From: Bog-756 sp963701325
GTDB lineage: Bacteria; Actinomycetota; Acidimicrobiia; Acidimicrobiales; RAAP-2
Reading direction: 5' to 3'
Assembly: GCA_963701325.1 (NCBI GenBank)
Contig: OY969604.1
Coordinates: 62,001-126,000, forward strand
DNA length: 64,000 nt
Positions within the stretch are counted from its first letter, which is position 1. Every line of letters starts with the position of its first letter. Positions 33,456 to 41,450 of this stretch are shown here, in pieces. A model generated the notes under the pieces. The model ran no database searches. It saw nothing but the letters and a program-made list of their open reading frames with translations, and had not been told where the DNA came from. Both the position numbers and the translations under genes were made by a program.

Positions 33456-34145
33456 GTGATCGCTGTCCTCGACTACGGCATCGGCAACCTGCGCTCGGCC
33501 GAGAAGGCCCTGCAGCACCTCGGCGCGGACGGCCGGCTGGTGGCCGATCCGGACCGCGCCGCCGAGGCCGACGGCGTGGTGCTGCCCGGGGTCGGCGCCT
33601 TCGGGCGGTGTGCGGCGGCGCTGCGTGCGAGCGGGCTCGCAGCCGTCGCGCTCGACGCGGTGCGGCGGGGCCTACCGTTCCTCGGGATCTGCGTGGGGTT
33701 CCAGCTGCTCTACGAGGCCTCCGAGGAGGACCCGGGCACAGACGGCCTCGGCATCCTCCCCGGCACCGTGCGGCGCCTGTCCCCCGGGGTCAAGTGTCCC
33801 CAGATGCAGTGGAACGTGCTGACCCCGGTGCTCGGCGCGGGCGAGCAGCCCGGCGCACCCGGCGGCCTGCTGGCGGGCGTCCCGGACCCGGCCTGGGTCT
33901 ACTTCGTGCACTCGTACGCACCGGAGCCGACCGCCGAGACGACCTCCGTCTGCGAGTACGGCGGAACGGTGACCGCCTCTGCGGCGCGCGGCCCGGTCTG
34001 GGGCACCCAGTTCCACCCGGAGAAGTCCGGGACGGTCGGCCTCGGCATCCTGGCCAACTTCGTCCGGGCCGTGTCCGAGTCCGCGGCTCCCGGCACCACG
34101 GCTGCGGTGAGCGCGCCGGGGTCCGGTCGCGGGCCCCGGCCCTGA
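33456..34145 (+). CDS. hisH: Imidazole glycerol phosphate synthase, glutamine amidotransferase subunit
   Basis: 229 residues, class I amidotransferase that delivers ammonia to HisF. VLDYGIGNLRSAEKAL opens the protein, the nucleophile Cys is in GICVGFQLLY, and the His/Glu pair is in TQFHPEKSG. A VYFVHSYAP block is typical. It starts at GTG 33456, 45 bp after hisB, and ends in a TGATG overlap with hisA. The last 25 residues are a low-complexity tail. Confidence 0.94.
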   Translation: MIAVLDYGIGNLRSAEKALQHLGADGRLVADPDRAAEADGVVLPGVGAFGRCAAALRASGLAAVALDAVRRGLPFLGICVGFQLLYEASEEDPGTDGLGILPGTVRRLSPGVKCPQMQWNVLTPVLGAGEQPGAPGGLLAGVPDPAWVYFVHSYAPEPTAETTSVCEYGGTVTASAARGPVWGTQFHPEKSGTVGLGILANFVRAVSESAAPGTTAAVSAPGSGRGPRP

Positions 34146-34927
34146 TGGACCTCTATCCGGCCATCGACATCCGGGACGGGTGTGCGGTCCGCCTCGCCCA
34201 GGGTGACTTCGAGCGGCAGCGCGACTACGGCGACCCGCTTGCCCTCGCCGCCACATTCGCGGCCGGCGGCGCGCCCTGGCTCCACGTGGTCGACCTCGAC
34301 GCGGCCCGCACCGGACACCCGGTCAACCGGGCCTCGGTCCTCGCCATCGCCGCGGCGGTCGACGTCCCGGTGCAGAGCGGCGGCGGGGTGCGCACCGAGT
34401 CCGACGTCGAGGAGCTGCTGAACGGCGGCGTGGCCCGGGTGGTCCTCGGCACGGCAGCCCTCGAGGATCCCGGCCTCGCCCCGCGAGCCGCGGCCGCATT
34501 CCCCGGCCGGATCGCTGTCGGGCTCGACTACCGGCGGACACCGGACGGCCGGGCGGAAGTGGTCGTCCGCGGCTGGAAGGAAGGGTCCGGACGGACCGTC
34601 TCCGACCTCCTCGAGGAGGTCGCGGGAGCCGGACTTTCCGCGGTGGTGGTCACCTCGGTCGCGCACGACGGCATGCTGGCCGGTCCCGACGTGGAGGGCC
34701 TCGCCGCGGTCCTCGGCTCCACCGGCGTCCCGGTCATCGCCTCCGGCGGGGTGGCGTCCGCCGGAGACCTCGAGGCGTTGGCCCGCCTTTCGGCGGCGCC
34801 CGATCCCGGCGCGGGCACCCGATCCGGCCCCAGACGGCGTCTCCTCGGGGCCATCGTGGGCAGGGCCCTGGTCGACGGCCGGTTGACCGTCGAGGAGGGG
34901 GTGGCCGCGTGCGCACGGTCCGGGTGA
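34145..34927 (+). CDS. hisA: Phosphoribosylformimino-AICAR-phosphate isomerase
   Basis: 260 residues, TIM barrel. The half-barrel phosphate-site motifs VQSGGGVRTESDVE and VIASGGVASAGDLEAL and the opening DLYPAIDIRDGCAVRL identify it. In streptomycetes and mycobacteria this gene (priA) also does the TrpF reaction; here a separate trpF exists at 44640, so dual function is not needed. ATG shares one base with the hisH stop. A short Gly/Arg-rich insertion lies near the C terminus (SAAPDPGAGTRSGPRRR). Confidence 0.92.
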   Translation: MDLYPAIDIRDGCAVRLAQGDFERQRDYGDPLALAATFAAGGAPWLHVVDLDAARTGHPVNRASVLAIAAAVDVPVQSGGGVRTESDVEELLNGGVARVVLGTAALEDPGLAPRAAAAFPGRIAVGLDYRRTPDGRAEVVVRGWKEGSGRTVSDLLEEVAGAGLSAVVVTSVAHDGMLAGPDVEGLAAVLGSTGVPVIASGGVASAGDLEALARLSAAPDPGAGTRSGPRRRLLGAIVGRALVDGRLTVEEGVAACARSG

Positions 34928-35685
34928 TCCCCTGCCTCGACGTGGATGCCGGCCGGGTGGTCAAGGGGATCCGGTTCACCGACCTGTTCGACGCCGGCGA
35001 CCCGGTCGCGTTGGCCACCCGCTACGACCGTGAGGGAGCCGACGAGCTCGTGTTCCTGGACATCACCGCGTCGTCCGAGCACCGCGGGACCATGGTCGAC
35101 GTGGTCTCCCGTACCGCCGAGGTCGTCTTCATCCCCTTCACGGTCGGGGGAGGCGTGCGCTCGGTCGACGACGCGCGCCGGCTGCTGCGGGCGGGGGCGG
35201 ACAAGGTCGGGGTCAACACCGCGGCGGTCGACCGGCCGGGCTTGCTCACCGAGCTCACCGACGAGTTCGGCAGCCAGTGTGTGGTGGTGGCCATCGACGC
35301 ACGGCGCCGCCCGAACGAGAGCGCCGCGGAACCGGCCTGGGAGGTCTTCACCCACGGCGGTCGCACCGCGACCGGGCTCGACGCCCTAGCCTGGGCGGAG
35401 CGGTGTGCGGGCCTCGGCGCCGGCGAGTTGCTCGTGACGTCGATGGACCGGGACGGCACCCGCGACGGCTTCGATCTCGAGCTCACCCGGCGCATCGCCG
35501 ACCGCTGCCCGGTCCCGCTGGTGGCTTCCGGTGGTGTCGGCGAGCTCGACCATCTGGTCGAGGGTGCCGTCGAGGGTGCCGCCGACGCGGTACTCGCTGC
35601 CTCCATCTTCCATCTCGGGGAGTTCACGGTGGGCGAGGCCAAGGCGCATCTGGCCTCTGCCGGCATCGCGGTCCGCCCGGTCTGA
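34909..35685 (+). CDS. hisF: Imidazole glycerol phosphate synthase, cyclase subunit
   Basis: 258 residues, TIM barrel. The catalytic Asp residues appear in IPCLDVDAGRVVKG and VVVAIDARR; FTVGGGVRSVDDARRLL and LVASGGVGELDHLVEG are the phosphate sites. It forms the synthase with HisH. The GTG start overlaps hisA by 19 bp. A hairpin (35719-35741) follows the stop. Confidence 0.95.
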   Translation: MRTVRVIPCLDVDAGRVVKGIRFTDLFDAGDPVALATRYDREGADELVFLDITASSEHRGTMVDVVSRTAEVVFIPFTVGGGVRSVDDARRLLRAGADKVGVNTAAVDRPGLLTELTDEFGSQCVVVAIDARRRPNESAAEPAWEVFTHGGRTATGLDALAWAERCAGLGAGELLVTSMDRDGTRDGFDLELTRRIADRCPVPLVASGGVGELDHLVEGAVEGAADAVLAASIFHLGEFTVGEAKAHLASAGIAVRPV

Positions 35686-35718
35686 GCCCGCCTGCTCACG
35701 GAGCGCATCGCACGGGAG

Positions 35719-35741
35719 GCCCCGCTCGGGTCCGGCGGGGC
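35719..35741. terminator. Possible terminator after hisF
   Basis: A 7-bp GC stem GCCCCGC / GCGGGGC with a 9-nt loop and no T run, between hisF and the GroES-like gene. It would separate hisI from the upstream his genes. Confidence 0.35.
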
Positions 35742-35757
35742 GGCGATGGGCCTGCGG

Positions 35758-35763
35758 TAGCCT
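35758..35763 (+). promoter_or_regulatory. TAGCCT -10 box before the GroES-like gene
   Basis: The hexamer ends 6 nt before a GTG at 35770 and 60 nt before the GTG at 35824. It would allow a leaderless start at 35770. Confidence 0.4.
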
Positions 35764-35823
35764 GGGTCGGTGGGATCGACGACCTCCGAGGCGCCAGCGA
35801 CCAGCAGGAACGGGGACGGCGAC

Positions 35824-36138
35824 GTGCCGAAGCTCCCGATCAACGTGCTCGCCGATCGCGTGCTCGTCCAGGTGGGGCAGGCCGAAGGCGAGCGGCGCTC
35901 GCGTGCCGGCATCCTGATCCCGGCAACCGCGCAGGTCTCCCGCAGGCTCACCTGGGCCGAGGCGGTCGCCGTCGGGCCCCACGTCCGCTCGGTCAAGATC
36001 GGGGACAACGTCCTCTTCAACCCCGAGGACCGCTTCGAGGTCGAGGTACACGGCGAGGAGTACGTGATCCTCCGCGAGCGGGACATCCACGCCGTCGCCG
36101 CCACCCGCTTCGACGGCGGGACCGGCCTCTACCTCTGA
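35824..36138 (+). CDS. GroES-like co-chaperonin, stand-alone
   Basis: 104 residues from the GTG at 35824 (MPKLPINVLADRVLVQV), which aligns with the normal N terminus of GroES; GGGGA lies 7 nt upstream. The Cpn10 fold motifs are recognisable: RRSRAGILIPATAQ (mobile-loop side), VAVGPHVRSVKIGDNVLF and EYVILRERDIHAV. A longer form starting at GTG 35770 would add 18 disordered residues. There is no groEL beside it, and the central loop is not the standard sequence, so it may be a divergent paralogue. It sits between hisF and hisI with its own -10 box. Confidence 0.78.
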   Translation: MPKLPINVLADRVLVQVGQAEGERRSRAGILIPATAQVSRRLTWAEAVAVGPHVRSVKIGDNVLFNPEDRFEVEVHGEEYVILRERDIHAVAATRFDGGTGLYL

Positions 36139-36215
36139 TCGGGCCGGTGTCGCGAGCAGGCCCGACCAGGACGACCACCCCTTCCCAGCAGATCGATCCA
36201 CCAGGAGCAACGACG

Positions 36216-36599
36216 GTGTCCACCTCACCCACCCCCGCATTCACGGCCACTCCGGTGTCCTTCACCGAAGCCGAGCTCGACCGGATCGCCTACAACGCCG
36301 ACGGCCTGGTGGGCGCCATCGTCCAGGACGCCACCGACGGTGCGGTGCTCATGTTCGCCTGGATGAACGCCGAGTCGCTCCGCCGGACGCTGGAGACCGG
36401 CCGCACCTGGTTCTGGAGCCGCAGCCGCCAGGAGTTCTGGTGCAAGGGCGAGACGTCCGGGGACCGCCAGTACGTGCGCGCCGTCCGCTACGACTGCGAC
36501 GGGGACGCGCTCCTGGTCACCGTCGACCAGGAAGGGGCAGGCGCCTGTCACACCGGCAACCGGTCCTGCTTCTTCCGCGCCTTCGGCGCCGACTCGTGA
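36216..36599 (+). CDS. hisI: Phosphoribosyl-AMP cyclohydrolase
   Basis: 127 residues, monofunctional (no HisE domain). The metal-site motifs VRYDCDGDALLV and GAGACHTGNRSCFFR are intact, preceded by VLMFAWMNAESLRRTLETG and TWFWSRSRQEFWCKGETSG. The GTG at 36216 has AGGAG eight bases upstream (36203-36207). trpE begins 8 bp after its stop, so histidine and tryptophan genes are probably cotranscribed here. Confidence 0.95.
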   Translation: MSTSPTPAFTATPVSFTEAELDRIAYNADGLVGAIVQDATDGAVLMFAWMNAESLRRTLETGRTWFWSRSRQEFWCKGETSGDRQYVRAVRYDCDGDALLVTVDQEGAGACHTGNRSCFFRAFGADS

Positions 36600-36606
36600 G
36601 CGCGGG

Positions 36607-38177
36607 GTGGTGACCGCCACCGCCGGACCGGGGCCGAAGGGTTTCCGCGCCCTCGCCCGGCACCACCGCATCGTGCCGGTCTGGCGAGAACTGGTGGCGG
36701 ACACGGTCACGCCGGTGGCCGCCTTCCTGCAGATCGTCGGCACCGCCGGCACGCCAGGGTTCCTCCTCGAGTCGGTCGAGGGTGGCGAGCGCTGGGGGCG
36801 CTACTCGTTCATCGGCCGCAACCCGCTGGCGACGATCACCGCCCACGGCACCGGGATCCGCACCGACGGTGCGCTCGATCTGGATGCCGCGACCGGTGGG
36901 CGGGTGAGCGGGTCCGGGGGCGTCCTCGCCGCCCTCGAAGCCGTCCTCGGGGCCTTCGACGCGCCCGACCTCCCCGATCTGCCCCCACTGCACGCGGGCC
37001 TGGTCGGCTATCTCGGTTACGACGTGGTCCGCGAGGTCGAGCACCTGCCCCACCCCCCGCCGGACGACCTCGGCCAGCCCGATGCGGTCCTCGCGGTGAT
37101 CGGCCAGCTCGCCGCCTTCGACCACTGGCGCCAGCGGGTGGTCCTCATCGACAACGTGGTCGTCGACGCGGCCTGGGGCCCCGAGGACCTGGACCGGGCC
37201 CGCCTCGAGGCCGAGGAGCGACTCGACCGGTTGGCCGCCGACTGCGTGCGACCGGTGGACGAGCCACCGCGCCCGCTCCCCACCCGGGGGGCGCTGCCAA
37301 CCGACGTCTCCCGCACCATGTCGGACTCGCTCTACGAGGACGCAGTGCGCGCCGCCCAGGAACACGTGACTGCAGGCGACATCTTCCAGGTGGTGCTCTC
37401 CCAGCGCTTCGACCTCCCCGATCTCGGCGCGGACCCCTTCGACGTCTACCGGGTCCTGCGACTGGTCAACCCGAGTCCCTACCTCTACTTCCTCCGCTTC
37501 CCCGAGGTCACCGTCGTGGGCGCCTCCCCCGAGCCGATGGTCCGCCTGCGCGACGGGACGGTCATCTCCCGGCCGGTCGCGGGCTCGCGCCCCGCGGCAC
37601 GACGCCAGAGGAGGACGAACGGCTCGAGGGGGAGCTCGTGGAGGACCCGAAGGAGTTGGCCGAACACGTGATGCTGGTCGACCTGGCCCGCAACGATGTC
37701 GGCCGGGTGGTCACCTTCGGCACCGAGCAGGTCGACGAACAGATGGTGGTCGAGCGCTACAGCCACATCATGCACCTGACCTCACAGGTCTCGGGCAGCC
37801 TTGCTCCGGGCAAGGGCCCGGTCGACGTCCTGCGGGCGACCCTTCCCGCCGGCACGCTCTCGGGGGCGCCCAAGGTACGGGCGATGGAGATCATCGACGA
37901 CCTCGAGCCGACCAAGCGGGGGGTGTACGGCGGCGTGGTGGGCTACCTCGATTTCTCGGGCAACCTGGACACGGCCATCGCCATCCGCACCATGACGGTC
38001 GGGCCCGACGGGCGGGCCTCGGTGCAAGCCGGTGCGGGCATCGTCGCCGACAGCGACCCGGTCTCGGAGAACGCCGAGTGTGCGCACAAGGCGGCGGCGC
38101 TCCTCGCGGCGGTGGCCATGGCGCGGGCAGCCGGCAGCCCGTGTGCATCCGGCGCGCGGGCGACGGGGGACCCGTGA
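36607..38177 (+). CDS. trpE: Anthranilate synthase component I, interrupted by one missing base
   Basis: Converts chorismate to anthranilate with a glutaminase partner (TrpG), which is not in the window. The first frame carries the N domain (GRYSFIGRNPLATI) and DIFQVVLSQRFD, up to SRPVAGS. The second carries EDPKELAEHVMLVDLARNDVGRV, TLPAGTLSGAPKVRAMEII and the end. Adding one C in the CCCC run at 37590-37593 joins them as PVAGSRPRGTTPEEDERL, the expected family sequence, giving 523 residues. So the break is probably a homopolymer sequence error. Start is GTG 36607 or 36610. The stop overlaps the next gene (GTGA). Confidence 0.9.
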
Positions 38178-39130
38178 CCCCGACGTCGGCCGACGCCTAC
38201 CACGCCCTGCGCAACGCGGCGGCTGCGAGGGTGGTTGCGCGCGACGTGCTCTCGGTGTCCGGCCCCGAAGCCCTCGGCTATCTGCAGGGGCAGTGCAGCC
38301 AGGATCTGGCCGCCCTGCAGGTCGGAGGCTCGACCGAGTCGCTGCTGCTGAGCCCCCAGGGGAAGATCGATGCCTACCTGCGGGTCTCCCGCGTCGCCGA
38401 CGAGGACTTCGTCCTCGATACCGACAGCGGCGTCGGCCCGGTGGCGCAGGCACGCCTCGAGCGGTTCCGGCTGCGCGCAAAGGTCGAGATCGCACCGCTC
38501 GCCTGGGAGTGCATCGGGATCCGCGGACCCGACGCCTCCGCTGCCGCTCGCTCCGGATCCGCGGGCCCGGCGATGACCGTGCCGGTGGTCTGGCCGGGCC
38601 TGGTCGGGATCGACCTCCTCGGACCGGCGCCGGCTGCAGGACCGCTCGCCTGGGTCGACGAGACGGTGCCCCGTGCCGACGCCGGGTCATGGGAGGCGGC
38701 CCGTATCGAGGCGGGGATCCCGGTCGGCGGTCGGGAGATCACCGAGGCGACCATCGCGGCCGAGGTCGGACTCGTCGACCGGACGGTCTCGTTCACCAAG
38801 GGCTGCTTCACCGGGCAGGAGCTCGTCGCCCGCTTGGACGCCCGCGGTTCGAAGGTGGCCCGCCGGCTCTGCGGTGTGGTGGGGATGCCGTCGGACCCCG
38901 ACGCAGGCCTCCCTCCGGTCGGGACCGCCGTGCTCACCGCCGACCGAGCCCACACGGTCGGCGCCCTCTCGTCGGTGGCCTGGTCACCCGGGATCGGCGG
39001 GTGGGTGGCCCTGGCCACTCTGCACCGGCGGGTGGCCCCTCCCGAGCCGGTGGTGCTGCGCTGGGACGATGCCTCCGGCATTGCTGTCGAGGCGGCGGCC
39101 GAGGCGCGCCCGCTCCCGTTGGTCGCCTGA
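38174..39130 (+). CDS. ygfZ: YgfZ/GcvT-like folate-binding protein
   Basis: 318 residues. The YgfZ signature KGCFTGQELVARLDARG is present (with the conserved Cys), after SVSGPEALGYLQGQCSQDLAAL and SPQGKIDAYLRV. Family members bind tetrahydrofolate and help assemble or repair iron-sulphur enzymes. It starts at a GTG overlapping the trpE stop. The C-terminal barrel domain is shorter and less conserved. Confidence 0.85.
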   Translation: MTPTSADAYHALRNAAAARVVARDVLSVSGPEALGYLQGQCSQDLAALQVGGSTESLLLSPQGKIDAYLRVSRVADEDFVLDTDSGVGPVAQARLERFRLRAKVEIAPLAWECIGIRGPDASAAARSGSAGPAMTVPVVWPGLVGIDLLGPAPAAGPLAWVDETVPRADAGSWEAARIEAGIPVGGREITEATIAAEVGLVDRTVSFTKGCFTGQELVARLDARGSKVARRLCGVVGMPSDPDAGLPPVGTAVLTADRAHTVGALSSVAWSPGIGGWVALATLHRRVAPPEPVVLRWDDASGIAVEAAAEARPLPLVA

Positions 39131-39274
39131 TCCCGATCGGGGTCGGACGGATCGGTCAGTGCCGTGGCGTCCGCACGCTGTGCGCGGCGCGATACTTTGC
39201 GCCGGCCACCCGCCACCGCCCGCCGGACAGCCCGACGGTCCGACCGGGGTGGGTGCCGAGAGTGGGGGAGAGCC

Positions 39275-40459
39275 ATGACGACCGACGTGCCTTCGGGGGA
39301 GACCGAGGCATCGCCATCCGACGGGCGGGTCGGGATGGACGCAGAGCACATCACGACCTCGACCCGGGACCCGGCCGAGATGGCCTCCCAGCTCGAGGGA
39401 TGGCTCGAGCGGATCCTTCCCGCCGGGAGCAGCCCGACGATCACCGAGGTCACCAGCCCCGAGAGCAACGGGATGTCCTCCGAGACCCTGCTGTTCACCG
39501 CCCGCTGGGACGAGGGCGGGGACCCGGTCGACCACCGCCTGGTGGCCCGTATCGAGCCCCCTGCCACCGCGTACCCGGTCTTCACCACCTACGACCTCGA
39601 GATGCAGTTCCGGGTCATGCGGCTGGTGGGCGGGCACACCACGGTCCCGGTGCCCGAGACCTTCTGGTACGAACCGGACCCCACGGTGCTCGGGGGCCCG
39701 TTCTTCGTGATGGCGCGGATCGAGGGCCTGGTCCCACCCGACGTCCTGCCGTACACCTTCGGCGACAACTGGGTCTTCGACGGCTCCGACGCCGACCGGC
39801 GTGCCCTCCAGGAGTCCGCGGTCCGGGCGTTGGCCGGTATCCACTCGGTGACCCCGGCTGTCCACGACCTCTCCTTCCTCGAGCTGCACGAGCCGGGGGC
39901 GACCTCGCTCGAGCGCTGCCTCAACCACTGGATCGCCTACCACGACTGGGTGGTCGGCGACGCACGGTCCGCGCTGCTCGACGAGTGCTTCGCGTGGCTG
40001 GCGGACAACCTGCCGACCGACGTGGGGGCCGACGCCCTGTCCTGGGGGGACGGCCGCATCGGCAACATGATGTTCCGGGACAACCAGGTTGTGGCCGTGT
40101 TCGACTGGGAGATGGCGGCAGTCGCCCCGCCGGAGGTCGATCTCGGATGGATGTGCTACCTCCACCTCTTCTTCCAGGACCTGGCCGTCGATCTCGGGGC
40201 GCCGGGGCTGCCCGACATGTTCCGCCCACGGGACGTCTGCGAGTCCTACACCGCGGCCTCGGGCACCACGCCCGGGGACCTTCGCTGGCCGATCGCCTTC
40301 GCCGCCATCCGGCACGGGGTGATCATGCGGCGGGTCACCGAGCGGTCGATCTTCTTCGGGGAGGTAGAACGGCCCGAGGACATCGACGACCTGATCATCC
40401 ACCGTGCAACCCTCCGCGGGATCCTCGACGGCTCCTACTGGAAGGGGGTCGCCCTCTGA
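39275..40459 (+). CDS. Aminoglycoside-phosphotransferase-family kinase (ACAD10-like type)
   Basis: 394 residues. The kinase-like fold is shown by the catalytic loop LSWGDGRIGNMMF and the metal site VAVFDWEMAAVAPPEVDLGW; the N lobe has SSETLLFTARWD and HRLVARIEP. This type is commonly linked to acyl-CoA metabolism in actinobacteria rather than drug resistance. The substrate is unknown. Start ATG 39275 follows a GGGGGAG ribosome-binding site; TACTTT at 39193-39198 may be the -10 box. Its 3' neighbour converges from the other strand with 137 bp between; I see no gene in that gap. Confidence 0.82.
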   Translation: MTTDVPSGETEASPSDGRVGMDAEHITTSTRDPAEMASQLEGWLERILPAGSSPTITEVTSPESNGMSSETLLFTARWDEGGDPVDHRLVARIEPPATAYPVFTTYDLEMQFRVMRLVGGHTTVPVPETFWYEPDPTVLGGPFFVMARIEGLVPPDVLPYTFGDNWVFDGSDADRRALQESAVRALAGIHSVTPAVHDLSFLELHEPGATSLERCLNHWIAYHDWVVGDARSALLDECFAWLADNLPTDVGADALSWGDGRIGNMMFRDNQVVAVFDWEMAAVAPPEVDLGWMCYLHLFFQDLAVDLGAPGLPDMFRPRDVCESYTAASGTTPGDLRWPIAFAAIRHGVIMRRVTERSIFFGEVERPEDIDDLIIHRATLRGILDGSYWKGVAL

Positions 40460-40596
40460 TCGTGCTCGGACCGGCCAACGATGACCCTCAACTCGAACGT
40501 TAGGGAACAGTAACCCTGAACTGGAGAGTAATAGATCAGTCGAGGGTTCGATGGGGGGCCGTCCGGGGTTCGACGGTGAGACCGTCTGCCGCCGTG

Positions 40597-41398
40597 TCAG
40601 ACCCCGAGGCTGCCCTTGGCCGCTGCTTCGAACACCCGGTAGGGAAGGAGGCGCTTGCCGATGATCCCGACCCGCTCACCGACCTTCCCGACCGAGACCC
40701 GGCGGGGTGGCCGGGACGCGACGCAGCACGCGGTGGACGGCGGCCGCGACGTCGGTCGCAGGCACCCCGGCAGCCTCGTCCTCGGCCATCTTCTCGACGG
40801 CCCGGGCCGTGGCCGCGGCGTACCGGTCGGCACCGTCGGGTGTGGCCACCTGCCGACGGCTCTCGGTGAAGTCGGTGTGGACGTTCCCCGGCTCGACGAG
40901 TGTGACCTGGACACCGAAGGGCGCGACCTCGTAGGCGAGGGCCTCGCCGAATCCCTCGAGGGCGAACTTGCTCGCGCTGTAGAACGCCTGGAACGGGATG
41001 CCCACGATCCCGCCGATGGAGCTGATCAGGACGACCCGGCCCGACCCGTGTGCCCGCATGGACGGCAGCGCCGCCTGCACCGTACGGACGGCCCCCCAGA
41101 AGTTGGTCTCGAGCTGCTGTCTGGCCTCGGCGATCGGGGTCAGCTCGACCGGTCCGGCGAGCCCCCAGCCCGCGCAGGCCACGACCGCGTCGATGCGGCC
41201 GTGCTCGCCGATGATCGAGGCCATCCCGTCCGTCACCGAGGCATCGTCGTCCACGTCCATGACGCGGGCCTGCCAGGTTCCCGGCGAGCTGCCTCGGCGA
41301 CTGACCCCGACCACCGACCATCCATCGGCGTCCAGGCGGTCGGCGATGGCTCGACCGATGCCGGCTGAGGCACCGGTCACGACGGCGAGTCTCCCCAT
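40597..41398 (-). CDS. Short-chain dehydrogenase/reductase, frameshifted near the C terminus
   Basis: Classical SDR: VTGASAGIGRAIAD cofactor site, ACAGWG, the catalytic Ser in LISSIGGIVG and YSASKFALEGF. The frame is good to VHRVLRR, then an extra base at about 40712-40717 diverts it to a stop at 40676. In the next frame the match resumes as RPPRRVSVGKVGERVGIIGKRLLPYRVFEAA and ends at 40597, giving 266 residues. Start ATG 41398 follows AGGAGGAA. Substrate unknown. It lies 52 bp downstream of the histidine kinase gene on the same strand. Confidence 0.82.
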
Positions 41399-41450
41399 GC
41401 GCGGTTCCTCCTCTCGGACCCGGCTCGGATCTGCTCTCCGAAGGGTCTTC

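Noticed and set aside
36607..36800. Attenuator or leader peptide before trpE
   Set aside because: trpE starts 8 bp after hisI, so there is no leader region.
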